Made by a program: the position numbers and the translations under genes. Of a stretch of DNA of 64,000 nucleotides, positions 1 to 8,274 are shown one piece after another. Location: NCBI RefSeq assembly GCF_030123105.1, contig NZ_CP126095.1, positions 2,666,001 to 2,730,000 of the forward strand. Reading direction: 5' to 3'. The notes beneath the pieces are model-generated. The model saw nothing but the letters and a program-made list of their open reading frames with translations, was not told the DNA's origin and did not search any database. Source of the DNA: Paenibacillus sp. G2S3 (GTDB lineage: Bacteria > Bacillota > Bacilli > Paenibacillales > Paenibacillaceae). Numbering within the stretch: the first letter of the stretch is position 1; every line of letters begins with the position of its first letter.

Positions 1-509
1 ATAGGGAACAGGCTTTTTTAGATAGCGCTGAGTTTACAAATGTGAAGGAAGCTCTGATTAGATATTATGAGGAAGAACAGGATTTACGGGGATTTATGCC
101 AGAAGAAGGCTGGGCACACGCTGCAGCTCATGGAGCAGATGCTTTGGATGAACTGGTACTCTGCTCGGAGAGTGATGCGCCAATCCGGGAAGAGGTTCTG
201 GCAGTCATCCAAAGGATGCTTTACAACGAGCAGTACATATTTAGCGACGAAGAAGATGAACGGATCGCTACGATTGTAGCTACAATCGTAGATCATCATT
301 TACTTCCACAACAGTCTATTGTCGACTGGATCGGCAACTTAGAGCAATGTGGGGGGTGGCCGAGAAGCCGCGGCCAGTACGTTGCTCGTGCGAACACCAA
401 AAATTTCGTTCGATCTCTGTATTTTAGATTGCTGCCCATGAATAACAATCCGGATATGGTCGAGGCTTTAGTGAAAGCGGAGATGATTTTAAATAAATTT
501 ACACCCTAA
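1..509 (+). CDS. DUF2785 family protein, 5' end cut by the window
   Basis: The frame is open from the first bases of the window to the TAA at 509, so the GTG at 42 is probably an internal valine and the gene begins upstream. The visible part holds the family's core around GWAHAAAHGADALDEL and a C-terminal helical region (WPRSRGQYVARANTKNFVRS). DUF2785 proteins are Firmicute cytoplasmic proteins of unknown function. The family call is recognition from sequence; no role is inferred. Confidence 0.75.
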   Translation, partial: REQAFLDSAEFTNVKEALIRYYEEEQDLRGFMPEEGWAHAAAHGADALDELVLCSESDAPIREEVLAVIQRMLYNEQYIFSDEEDERIATIVATIVDHHLLPQQSIVDWIGNLEQCGGWPRSRGQYVARANTKNFVRSLYFRLLPMNNNPDMVEALVKAEMILNKFTP

Positions 510-578
510 GTTTTTAATCACCTAAGGTGTATAAATAATATCGAAAATTATGACTAATTTATTTTAATGTAATAAAAA

Positions 579-613
579 TCACAAAACTTTAGAGGAATTC
601 AAAAACTTTGTGA
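579..613. promoter_or_regulatory. Inverted repeat upstream of yjlC-ndh, possible Rex or other redox operator
   Basis: TCACAAA at 579-585 is the exact reverse complement of TTTGTGA at 607-613; extending both arms to 12 bases keeps 10 of 12 pairs. The right arm lies against the -35 region of the yjlC promoter. TTGTGA/TCACAA are the half-sites of the NADH sensor Rex, which controls yjlC-ndh in Bacillus subtilis, but here the half-sites are spaced much wider than a normal Rex box, so the assignment is tentative. Confidence 0.35.
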
Positions 614-640
614 CATTTATAACTTGATAAGTGCTATAAT
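608..640 (+). promoter_or_regulatory. Promoter of yjlC-ndh
   Basis: A perfect extended -10 (TGC then TATAAT, 632-640) lies 77 bases before the yjlC start. The -35 region is a weak TTGTGACA-like stretch at 608-615. No other good -10 is seen between the DUF2785 stop and yjlC. Confidence 0.55.
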
Positions 641-716
641 AGAAATATGGCGTTATAAGTTATTATTTTTTTATTACTATTATGCAGCAAAGTTTATTTG
701 CAGAGGAGATTCGGAT

Positions 717-1160
717 ATGTCAGAAACAATCACTCAAACAACCCCTGAACAAGAATCACCAAAATTAGCTGTCACTCAAGAACAAATGAATGTTCTAGAG
801 CAGCTATTGAAGCCTGAAGTTCAGGAATCGTTAACTGTCTTAGTGGAACAGTTGCCAAAATTAACAGAGCTTGTCGGCGTGCTCACAAAGTCCTATGACT
901 TTGTTCAAACTGTCGCTGCGGATGAAGTCTTGAAAAGTGATACGGTAAGTGCAATTAAAGAACTTGCTGAACCTGTTGTGCATTCTGCGAAGAACATGGC
1001 AGCTACAGTGATTGAAGCACAGGACCGTGCGAATGAAAGTAACGATGTGATCGGTGTATTTGGTCTTATGAAGATGATGAAAGATCCTCAAGCACAGAAG
1101 CTTTTCCGTTTCGTAAATGCTTATCTTCAAGTTGCCGGCGAACGCAGTCAGCAGAAATAA
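717..1160 (+). CDS. yjlC: DUF1641 protein, YjlC-like, partner of Ndh
   Basis: 147-residue soluble helical protein of the DUF1641 family, about the length of B. subtilis YjlC (140). The ATG at 717 is chosen because AGAGGAG lies just before it; the frame is open further up, but that part covers the promoter. It ends 39 bases before ndh and shares its terminator, matching the yjlC-ndh operon of B. subtilis. Its biochemical role is unknown; DUF1641 proteins often sit beside NAD(P)/FAD oxidoreductases, so an accessory role to Ndh is inferred. Confidence 0.8.
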   Translation: MSETITQTTPEQESPKLAVTQEQMNVLEQLLKPEVQESLTVLVEQLPKLTELVGVLTKSYDFVQTVAADEVLKSDTVSAIKELAEPVVHSAKNMAATVIEAQDRANESNDVIGVFGLMKMMKDPQAQKLFRFVNAYLQVAGERSQQK

Positions 1161-1199
1161 TATTTTTTATATCTCATTCGTAAGGACGGAGGAAACATC

Positions 1200-2378
1200 A
1201 TGTCTAAACATATTGTCATTCTAGGAGCGGGTTATGGTGGTCTACTAAGCGCCTTAACTGTACGCAAGTACCTGAAGAAAGACGAAGCTAAAATTACAGT
1301 CGTTAATCAATATCCTACTCATCAAATTATTACAGAATTGCATCGTCTTGCAGCGGGTAGTGTTGCAGAAGGTGCTGTTGCTATGCCACTTGCTAAGCTT
1401 TTTGCAGGTAAAGATATCGACCTGAAAATTGCAAAGGTTAATTCTTTTTCTGTTGAGAACAAACAAATTACACTATCTGATGGTGTGACATTGTCCTACG
1501 ATGCTTTGGTTGTGGGTCTTGGAAGCACTACGGCTTATTTTGGCATTCCAGGTCTTGAGCAATATAGCATGGTATTGAAATCGGCAGCAGATGCTAACAG
1601 AATTCATCGTCATATTGATGAGCGTATCCGTGAATATGCGAAGTCAAAAAATCCAGCGGATGCAAGCATCCTAATCGGCGGCGGTGGCTTAACAGGTGTT
1701 GAGCTTGTTGGTGAAATCGCTGATGTGTTGCCAACGCTCACTAAGAAATATGGCGTGGATCCTAAAGAAATTAAACTGATGCTGGTTGAAGCAGGTCCTA
1801 AGATTCTTCCAGTATTGCCAGATGCACTGATCGAACGCGCAGTGGCAAGCTTAGAAAAACGTGGTGTTCAATTCTTGACAGGTCTACCTGTTACGAATGT
1901 GGCAGATAATGTAATTGACTTGAAAGACGGTCAAAAAATTGTTGCTAACACCTTCGTATGGACGGGTGGCGTACAAGGAAATCCACTGATTGGTGAGTCC
2001 GGTCTTGAAGTGAACCGTGGTCGTGCAACGGTAAATGAATTCTTGCAATCCACATCACACAAAGATGTATTCGTTGCTGGCGACAGCGCAGTTGTCTTTG
2101 CCGAAGATGGTCGTCCATATCCACCAACTGCACAAATCGCTTGGCAAATGGGTGAATTGATCGGGTACAATCTTTATGCATACTTGAAGGATAAATCATT
2201 TGAATCCTTTAGTCCGATCAACTCAGGTACGCTTGCGAGCTTAGGCCGTAAAGACGGTGTAGCTATTGTTGGTGCTAGCTCAACTCCGCTAAAAGGATTA
2301 CCTGCAACCTTGATGAAGGAAGCAAGTAATATTCGTTACTTGTCCCACATAAAAGGATTGTTTAGCTTAGCTTATTAA
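1200..2378 (+). CDS. ndh: Type II NADH dehydrogenase
   Basis: 392 residues, the usual length for Bacillus Ndh. It transfers electrons from NADH to menaquinone at the inner membrane face without pumping protons. Visible motifs are the N-terminal FAD site GAGYGG (residues 9-14), a second Rossmann loop GGGGLTGVE near 158-166 for NADH, and the flavin-binding VFVAGDSAV near 290-298. There is no membrane-spanning segment; the family attaches through a C-terminal amphipathic helix. A GGAGGA site precedes the ATG. Second gene of the yjlC-ndh operon. Confidence 0.92.
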   Translation: MSKHIVILGAGYGGLLSALTVRKYLKKDEAKITVVNQYPTHQIITELHRLAAGSVAEGAVAMPLAKLFAGKDIDLKIAKVNSFSVENKQITLSDGVTLSYDALVVGLGSTTAYFGIPGLEQYSMVLKSAADANRIHRHIDERIREYAKSKNPADASILIGGGGLTGVELVGEIADVLPTLTKKYGVDPKEIKLMLVEAGPKILPVLPDALIERAVASLEKRGVQFLTGLPVTNVADNVIDLKDGQKIVANTFVWTGGVQGNPLIGESGLEVNRGRATVNEFLQSTSHKDVFVAGDSAVVFAEDGRPYPPTAQIAWQMGELIGYNLYAYLKDKSFESFSPINSGTLASLGRKDGVAIVGASSTPLKGLPATLMKEASNIRYLSHIKGLFSLAY

Positions 2379-2390
2379 TTTTAGTATTGG

Positions 2391-2423
2391 AGAACCTGCT
2401 CAGATTTGAGCAGGTTCTTTTTA
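2391..2423 (+). terminator. Terminator of yjlC-ndh
   Basis: Perfect 11-bp stem AGAACCTGCTC / GAGCAGGTTCT around a 6-base loop, followed by a T run, 12 bases after the ndh stop. Confidence 0.9.
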
Positions 2424-2485
2424 TGTTTTTAAGGATTATCCATCATTATTATCAACGTTTTTAGTAGGCTGTATTCATTGTTTTT

Positions 2486-2494
2486 TGATATAAT
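2486..2494 (+). promoter_or_regulatory. Extended -10 promoter of the SGNH hydrolase gene
   Basis: TGA followed by TATAAT (2489-2494), 42 bases before the ATG; the -35 region is poor, as is common for extended -10 promoters. Confidence 0.5.
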
Positions 2495-2535
2495 AGATTG
2501 GCTAATATTAACAAAAGGGAATAGAGGAGGATTAC

Positions 2536-3171
2536 ATGATGTTATTCCGACAAAACGATGTCATTCTGTTTCAAGGCGACAGCATTACGGATTGGGGTCG
2601 TAACTATGAAGATGCTTCATCGCTTGGTGTAGGTTATGCATTGATGGTCGCCGCTCGTCTGGGGCATTTATATCCTGAGAAGAATCTTACGTTCTATAAT
2701 CGTGGCATTAGCGGCAACCGTGCAGTAGATTTGCAGGAACGCTGGGAGAAGGATTGCCTGAATCTGAAGCCGACTTGGGTGTCCATATATATTGGGATAA
2801 ATGACACTTGGCGCCGCTTTGATTCTGGTCAGGAAACAACGCCTGAACAATTTGAAGCTGCGTATCGTGACCTGATCGAACGTACGCAGCATTCGCTGGC
2901 TGCTAATTTAGTCTTAATAGAGCCATTCGTGTTGCCTGTCCCAGAAGATCGTAGAACTTGGCGCCAGGATCTGGACCCTAAAATTCACATCGTTCGTGAA
3001 CTGGCACGTGAATATGGTGCATTGCTTGTTCCACTGGATGGCCTGTTTGCTGCGGCATCCGTGAAAGCAGAACCTGCTTATTGGGCTCCGGATGGAGTAC
3101 ATCCATCACCTGCGGGCCATGCACTTATTGCAGAGGCTTGGCTTAAGACGGTAGGGGCAATTCAAGCTTAA
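2536..3171 (+). CDS. SGNH/GDSL-family hydrolase
   Basis: 211-residue esterase/lipase-fold enzyme with all four family blocks: GDSIT (residues 14-18, nucleophile Ser16), G in GISGNR (57-62), N in GIND (about 86-89) and DGVH (186-189, catalytic Asp186 and His189). No signal peptide, so a cytoplasmic carbohydrate esterase or deacetylase acting on imported sugars is likely, as for related Bacillales proteins; the substrate cannot be read from sequence. GAGGAGG before ATGATG supports the start. Monocistronic, with its own promoter and terminator. Confidence 0.88.
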   Translation: MMLFRQNDVILFQGDSITDWGRNYEDASSLGVGYALMVAARLGHLYPEKNLTFYNRGISGNRAVDLQERWEKDCLNLKPTWVSIYIGINDTWRRFDSGQETTPEQFEAAYRDLIERTQHSLAANLVLIEPFVLPVPEDRRTWRQDLDPKIHIVRELAREYGALLVPLDGLFAAASVKAEPAYWAPDGVHPSPAGHALIAEAWLKTVGAIQA

Positions 3172-3210
3172 TCGTTTGATCACATCACTACATATTTACT
3201 TGATTTTATA

Positions 3211-3254
3211 AGACTAGAACCACTCATTAAAGGAGCAGGTTATAGTCTTTTTTT
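3211..3254 (+). terminator. Terminator after the SGNH hydrolase gene
   Basis: Arms AGACTAGAACC and GGTTATAGTCT pair at 10 of 11 positions around a 16-base loop and are followed by seven T. Confidence 0.75.
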
Positions 3255-3295
3255 ATAGTGATTCGGAAAGTCGATTTCTTTATATTTATGGACGC

Positions 3296-3304
3296 TGTTA
3301 TAAT
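3296..3304 (+). promoter_or_regulatory. Extended -10 promoter of the lipoprotein gene
   Basis: TGT followed by TATAAT at 3299-3304. Transcription should begin near 3311, exactly on the first ATG of the downstream frame, so that ATG is unlikely to be a normal start. Confidence 0.5.
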
Positions 3305-3310
3305 TAGGTT

Positions 3311-4357
3311 ATGTTTCTTTTCTTGGAGGTGGTTCGCATTAGGAAATTACTATGGGTTGTACCCTTGTTCTTGGTTGCTCTTTTAAGCGGGTGTAAGAAT
3401 GATGTGGGCTTCATCAATGCAAGGTGGATCGCCGGAGTGTCTTTAACTCCTGTAACAACTAGTGATCAGAACCAAGTTGATCGACCCGAACATTTTGAGA
3501 CCCTAATACTGAAGGACTCCGCTCTGATTAAGGCGCTTTCGGAGGCTATGAACAAGAGTGAAAAATTATCAGGTGAGCTAGATTGGGCTCCTGATTTCGA
3601 TATGGAGCTTGTTTATGGTGATGGCTACTCGGAGGATTATTACATAGCAATAGGTAATGAACTTGGCTATAAAGGTTTATTTACTACAGCTGAGAATAGT
3701 GGTCAGGGCTACTCGATTCCGGTGAAGAACGCAGATCAAATCAGAAAACTCATCTATGGAACAGCAGATCAGGCGAACATAGAACAGACGGAGTCGCTGG
3801 AGTCTTCTGTTAAGGTTACAGGTCCAGTAACGATATCACATAATAATCTCTATCCCTTAACTAATAGAACGGGATTCTTGAATCTGCAGCTTTTAGATGG
3901 AACATACAGCGAGGATTGGACAATACCAGGTCCGTTGTTGGGAAGAAATTGGAGTGGCAGATTTGGGCTTACAGTTATCGACGATCAAGGGAGAACTTTG
4001 AATAGCTTTCCACTCAGTGAACATTTTGAGGATCCCATAATATTTAATGATTTTTTTCAAATTCAGTTTGAGGACTATAATGGGGACGGCGACCCGGATT
4101 TTACGATTGGTCAGTTCGGAGCCAGTAATGGTTACTTCTACAAGCTATTTACGCTTAGAAAAAATAACGTTATAGAGGAATTAGGGATCAAGCCCGGCTC
4201 TGATTTGTTTATCAGTAGTCCTAAGGGGTATTCGATAAAGCTTGATAAAGTCGATGACCATAGCTTCAAGAGAAGTTATTACGATAACGCTGCGGGTAAA
4301 CAGCTGGAAGATATTTTTCAGTGGGATGGAACTGTATTTCAGAAATTAGACAAGTGA
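3311..4357 (+). CDS. Lipoprotein with an FG-GAP/VCBS-like C-terminal part
   Basis: The N-terminus has a short charged stretch, a hydrophobic core and the lipobox LLSGC (Cys28), so the protein is lipid-anchored outside the membrane. Near residues 255-270 it has an acidic loop (YNGDGDPDF) like the calcium loops of FG-GAP/VCBS repeats. No enzyme motif is seen. The coordinates use the longest frame, but the ATG at 3311 sits at the predicted transcription start. The only good ribosome site, GGAGGT at 3325-3330, points to an ATT at 3338, giving a compact signal peptide beginning RKLLWVV. Confidence 0.7.
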   Translation: MFLFLEVVRIRKLLWVVPLFLVALLSGCKNDVGFINARWIAGVSLTPVTTSDQNQVDRPEHFETLILKDSALIKALSEAMNKSEKLSGELDWAPDFDMELVYGDGYSEDYYIAIGNELGYKGLFTTAENSGQGYSIPVKNADQIRKLIYGTADQANIEQTESLESSVKVTGPVTISHNNLYPLTNRTGFLNLQLLDGTYSEDWTIPGPLLGRNWSGRFGLTVIDDQGRTLNSFPLSEHFEDPIIFNDFFQIQFEDYNGDGDPDFTIGQFGASNGYFYKLFTLRKNNVIEELGIKPGSDLFISSPKGYSIKLDKVDDHSFKRSYYDNAAGKQLEDIFQWDGTVFQKLDK

Positions 4358-4389
4358 TTCATACCAGAAGTGAGAGGAATGTGTGATAG

Positions 4390-5136
4390 ATGACGAGTGA
4401 TACCATACAAGATTTAGAAGGGCTAAAAGCCATAGGGAAAGTGGTAGGACATACCATCGCTGAGATGAAAAAGAAAGTAACTCCTGGTATGACAACAGCG
4501 GAGCTTGATAGCATTGGAGCTGAAATCCTAGCGCAATTTGGAGCATCTTCAGCCCCTATGAAAGCGTATAATTTTCCAGGCAGCACCTGCATTAGTGTGA
4601 ATGAAGAGGTTGCTCATGGGATTCCTGGTCCTAGAGTGATTAATCCTGGTGATTTGATCAATATTGATGTATCTGCTGAGCTGAATGGTTATTATGGGGA
4701 CGCAGGAGTTTCTTTTCAATTACCACCATATAATGATGACATTCTGCGTCTATGCCAGAGTGCAGAGGAAACTATGATGAGCGTGATCAATCATCTGAGA
4801 GCAGGGATGAAGGTCAATGAGATCGGCAGAATGATGGAGCTCGAAGCTCGGAAACGCGGCTATAGAGTGGTACGTAATCTGTGCAGCCACGGCATTGGGA
4901 AATCACTGCATGAGAAGCCGTTCGAAATCTTACCTTTTTATAATCCAAGAGTGACTACAGTGTTAAAAGAAGGACAGGTGATTACGGTTGAACCCTTCCT
5001 CTCTACTGGAGCGGATTACGTGGAGCAGCAGTCGGATGGATGGACACTGAGCGTTGTAGACAATGGCCGTGTAGCACAGTTTGAACATACGATCATCGTG
5101 ACTAAAGGTGAACCTATTATCCTAACCAAGCCATAA
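4390..5136 (+). CDS. map: Type I methionine aminopeptidase
   Basis: 248 residues. It removes the initiator methionine from new proteins. All metal and substrate residues are present with the family spacing: His76, Asp93, Asp104 (11 apart), His167, His174, Glu201 and Glu232 (31 apart). It lacks the ribosomal-operon context of the essential copy, which lies beside adk and infA in Bacillales, and resembles the stand-alone second enzyme (MapB/YflG type). First gene of a tight run with the DJ-1 gene 16 bases downstream. Confidence 0.93.
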   Translation: MTSDTIQDLEGLKAIGKVVGHTIAEMKKKVTPGMTTAELDSIGAEILAQFGASSAPMKAYNFPGSTCISVNEEVAHGIPGPRVINPGDLINIDVSAELNGYYGDAGVSFQLPPYNDDILRLCQSAEETMMSVINHLRAGMKVNEIGRMMELEARKRGYRVVRNLCSHGIGKSLHEKPFEILPFYNPRVTTVLKEGQVITVEPFLSTGADYVEQQSDGWTLSVVDNGRVAQFEHTIIVTKGEPIILTKP

Positions 5137-5152
5137 AGAGGAGAGTGCGAAT

Positions 5153-5734
5153 TTGAAAATTGCCTTTGTACTTTTTAACGGAATTACGTTCTTGGATTTT
5201 GCCGGGTTCTATGATGTTATTTATCGATTGGGGCAATTTGAAATAGGTAAAGAGTTGTCTTGGGATATTTGCGCAGCTTCGGAAGAAGTGACGGATGAGT
5301 TAGGATTCACAGTTAAAGTTGGAAAAGTGCTGCCTGAGCTTTCTGAGTATGACATGGTATTTGTACCTGGAGGAATGGGGACGCGTAAGCTTCGTTATGA
5401 TGAAGGGTTTGTCACTTGGATTGCAGGTGCTCACAATGTTCCTTATAAGGTATCCGTATGCACAGGCTCACTGCTGCTTGGGGCTGCGGGGTTGTTAGAA
5501 GGTAAAAAAGCCACTACCCATCCATCTGCCTATGAATTACTAAAACCTTACTGTGAAGAAGTTGTGGAGACTCGTATCGTGCATGATGGTAATGTGATTA
5601 CAGGTGGTGGAGTTTCTACTTCCATTGATCTGGGGTTATATCTGATTTCACACTTGGCTGGAGAAGCAGCAATGAATTCGGTGAAAAAGCAGATTGATTA
5701 TCCATACCAGATGCAGGGGATTGTTCAAATCTAA
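5153..5734 (+). CDS. DJ-1/PfpI family protein
   Basis: 193-residue class I glutamine-amidotransferase-like fold. The nucleophile elbow SVCTGS puts Cys103 in position, followed by LLLGAAGLLEGKKATTH, the pattern of ThiJ/PfpI and isonitrile hydratase-like proteins. Starts at TTG behind AGAGGAG. Members act as glyoxalases, hydratases or chaperones, and the sequence does not choose between them. The short gaps on both sides put it in one transcript with map and the kinase gene. Confidence 0.85.
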   Translation: MKIAFVLFNGITFLDFAGFYDVIYRLGQFEIGKELSWDICAASEEVTDELGFTVKVGKVLPELSEYDMVFVPGGMGTRKLRYDEGFVTWIAGAHNVPYKVSVCTGSLLLGAAGLLEGKKATTHPSAYELLKPYCEEVVETRIVHDGNVITGGGVSTSIDLGLYLISHLAGEAAMNSVKKQIDYPYQMQGIVQI

Positions 5735-5758
5735 AGATAAACACCGGAGGAAGCACAG

Positions 5759-6793
5759 ATGAATTTGGAATCTGATATGATCATAATCGCTCAAGGTTTA
5801 GCCGAAGTACTTCAACGCGGAAAGGTTTGTCATATAGAGCAAGGGTTAATGACAGAAGCTGAACGTGGCTGGTCGGGTGCAGAGGTGCGTCGTTTAGAGA
5901 TAACCTACGACAATGGTAAAAAGGAAAATGTGATATTTAAAGAAGCGGCTCTAAAAGAACGCATGACGATGAAGAGGTTAACTGATCAGGGACATCGGAA
6001 CACGCCCGCGTCTTTTTCACTGGATATAGCAACAAATGAGCCAAAATGGATGGCGATAGAAGATGTGGGAAGTGTTAAATATCCTCCGCCTGGGGAAGAT
6101 TGGTCGCCAAGGGTTGCGGAGGCATTAGCGAGAATCCATGCTCGTAATATGGGTAGCGGTTCTGAGATGCCGTGGCTCCCCCATGCGGATCGTCAGTATT
6201 GGGAGAATTATTTAGTTACGCAAGTGTCTGTGGACCATTTTGAAGACCTTATGGAGCAAAACTCCGAATTCTACAGGGAATTTGGCGCGTATCTGCCATC
6301 ATTACGTGAAAAAGCTAATGCTTTTGCGCGTGATATGGCGGCTTTGTACGATGAGAAGGAAAGTCTGACGCTCACGCATGGAGATTTGCAGACGATAGAT
6401 GGTTCCCACATCCATTATCATAATGGAAACCCCTATATTATTGATTTCGGGTGGTGTTATTACGCCCCTTTTTATATTGACCTCGCTAGTTATTTTAACC
6501 TTGAGGATGCTAACCACTATTACAATGAATTAATAGCAAACGGCATATCCCTTAAGTATGATGATTTTTATGAAAGGGTGAGAGCGGCCTTTCGTTACTC
6601 TGGTTTGATATATCTATGTCCGAGTATTAGACAATGGTCTCTTGGGCCTACTGAACTAACAGGTAAACGTCTGCTTCAGATGCTGAAGATTGTGCTTACA
6701 GGTGAATTTCCTGAACGTAGAATTGATTACTCAAGTAGGCTTTTCGCAAAGCTGCTCAAGGAGCATAAGAACGGTATACTACATAAGCTTTAG
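5759..6793 (+). CDS. APH-fold phosphotransferase
   Basis: 344 residues of the aminoglycoside phosphotransferase/choline kinase fold. The catalytic loop is HGDLQ (His207, Asp209) and the metal-binding DFG-like loop is IIDFGW (Asp229). The Asn expected five positions after the catalytic Asp (HxDxxxxN) is Asp here (HGDLQTID), a change at a magnesium ligand. The substrate is unknown; such stand-alone genes phosphorylate small molecules, and antibiotic resistance should not be assumed. GGAGGAAG precedes the ATG, 24 bases after the DJ-1 gene. Confidence 0.8.
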   Translation: MNLESDMIIIAQGLAEVLQRGKVCHIEQGLMTEAERGWSGAEVRRLEITYDNGKKENVIFKEAALKERMTMKRLTDQGHRNTPASFSLDIATNEPKWMAIEDVGSVKYPPPGEDWSPRVAEALARIHARNMGSGSEMPWLPHADRQYWENYLVTQVSVDHFEDLMEQNSEFYREFGAYLPSLREKANAFARDMAALYDEKESLTLTHGDLQTIDGSHIHYHNGNPYIIDFGWCYYAPFYIDLASYFNLEDANHYYNELIANGISLKYDDFYERVRAAFRYSGLIYLCPSIRQWSLGPTELTGKRLLQMLKIVLTGEFPERRIDYSSRLFAKLLKEHKNGILHKL

Positions 6794-6848
6794 ACTGTTT
6801 TGTCTAAAACCGGCAAGCAGAAAAAATATGTAAGACAGGAGGGGTACG

Positions 6849-8132
6849 ATGAGCGAGCGACTGCCCTGCCAAACCGCAGATTGTAAGGCGAGTATTCTTC
6901 CTGCAACTTCTTTAAAAACAGGTGGGATTTGCATGCCATGTCATCAGAGGAAGATTGCTCTGGAGAAACAGGCGTTTATTGAACAGAATCGAACAGATGT
7001 TGATTTGTATGCAGGCGTGAATGATCCGGTTGAAATTCTTAAAATCATGCATAAACCGCGGAAGTACAATCCGCTTGAACACGAAATCCTCTTCCACAAA
7101 ACCGCGCAAGAATTGTATCATAAGCTGACTGAAAGCGAACAGGAGCGATTGGAGACTTTCGCGATTGAATTGCTGGAAGAAGATGATTTTGACCAGGCTG
7201 AAATCATTCTGCTGTCGCTTGCATGTTTTTCAAATGCACGTATTGAGCGGGGGCTGGAGGCCTTTTTTCGCAAAGGGAAGTATTATCCTGGCATTCTCTA
7301 TAAGGATGCAGGTCAGGATATACGCGATAAGCTCATTCATCAATTGGAGTTCGATTCGGCTAACCGTAATCACGTGCTGCTTGCTCTCGCCTGGATTGGT
7401 GATGAAGAGGCTGTTCGGCTATTCGAGACATGGCGGCAGCATCCGCCTAGATGGGCATCGGAGTTAAATGTGTCTCCGGAAAGCTATGCCCACGAGGCAG
7501 GGTGGGAGTTAGATAACGATGGCGGAAAAAGACTGCTTTTTTACCCCGAGAGTTATCATTTTAAAGTATGCGGTGAAGGAAAAGAAGGGATAGATCGAGC
7601 TCCTTCGGCGGTAGCGGCATTGCAAGCAGGTGAACAGTCATGCCCTTGGTGTGGCAGTAAATTGACAGTACTATTTGATTACAACCTGCAGAACCCGTTG
7701 GTTCAATTTATGAAGCTGCCTGGTCAGCGGCTAAGGATTGCAGCTTGTATGCACTGTAATTGTTATGGCACCGTGTTTATGAATGCAGATTTGGATGGCA
7801 GGTATTCGTGGAGTGAATATAATAGTTTTCCTGATTTTTTGCCTGAAAATGAACATATGGAGCAATTCTCATGGCAAGTGATGCAGCTATCGGAACGGCA
7901 GATGGGAGCCTATGATAATGCATATTGGATGCTTGAAGCGCCTGCCTCGAAGATTGGTGGACATCCGACCTGGATTCAGAATGCGGAATATCCTGAGTGC
8001 CCTTGCTGTTCGGTGACGATGAAGTTTATTGCGCAAATGGACATGGAACAGGCCGAGGACAGCGAGGGGATTTATTATGCATTTCTGTGTGAGGCTTGTC
8101 TGAAGGTAGCTGTGAACTACCAGCAGACGTAA
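6849..8132 (+). CDS. Cysteine-rich zinc-ribbon protein with a DUF1963-like C-terminus
   Basis: 427 residues without signal peptide or membrane segment. Cysteine pairs suggest several zinc ribbons: CQTADC and CMPC in the first 35 residues, then CPWC and CMHCNC around 260-305, and CPCC and CEAC near the C-terminus. The stretch KIGGHPTWIQ followed by YPECPCC and FIAQMD resembles the end of YwqG/DUF1963 proteins. The middle looks like helical repeats. Function unknown; protein or nucleic-acid binding is a guess from the ribbons. AGGAGGGG precedes the ATG. Confidence 0.7.
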   Translation: MSERLPCQTADCKASILPATSLKTGGICMPCHQRKIALEKQAFIEQNRTDVDLYAGVNDPVEILKIMHKPRKYNPLEHEILFHKTAQELYHKLTESEQERLETFAIELLEEDDFDQAEIILLSLACFSNARIERGLEAFFRKGKYYPGILYKDAGQDIRDKLIHQLEFDSANRNHVLLALAWIGDEEAVRLFETWRQHPPRWASELNVSPESYAHEAGWELDNDGGKRLLFYPESYHFKVCGEGKEGIDRAPSAVAALQAGEQSCPWCGSKLTVLFDYNLQNPLVQFMKLPGQRLRIAACMHCNCYGTVFMNADLDGRYSWSEYNSFPDFLPENEHMEQFSWQVMQLSERQMGAYDNAYWMLEAPASKIGGHPTWIQNAEYPECPCCSVTMKFIAQMDMEQAEDSEGIYYAFLCEACLKVAVNYQQT

Positions 8133-8274
8133 AGGGATTAACCGGGATTGAACTTTGAAAAAAAGGATGTTTCCTCATACAACCTTCAGTCAAACGTAAT
8201 TTTACATAAATTTAACATGCCACATATGCTTAAGTGATATAACAGAAGGAACTAGGTGAAAAGGTGGCTGTTAG

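Noticed and set aside
624..716. N-terminal extension of the YjlC-like protein
   Set aside because: It covers the promoter (-10 at 635-640) and has no ribosome site; ATG 717 does.
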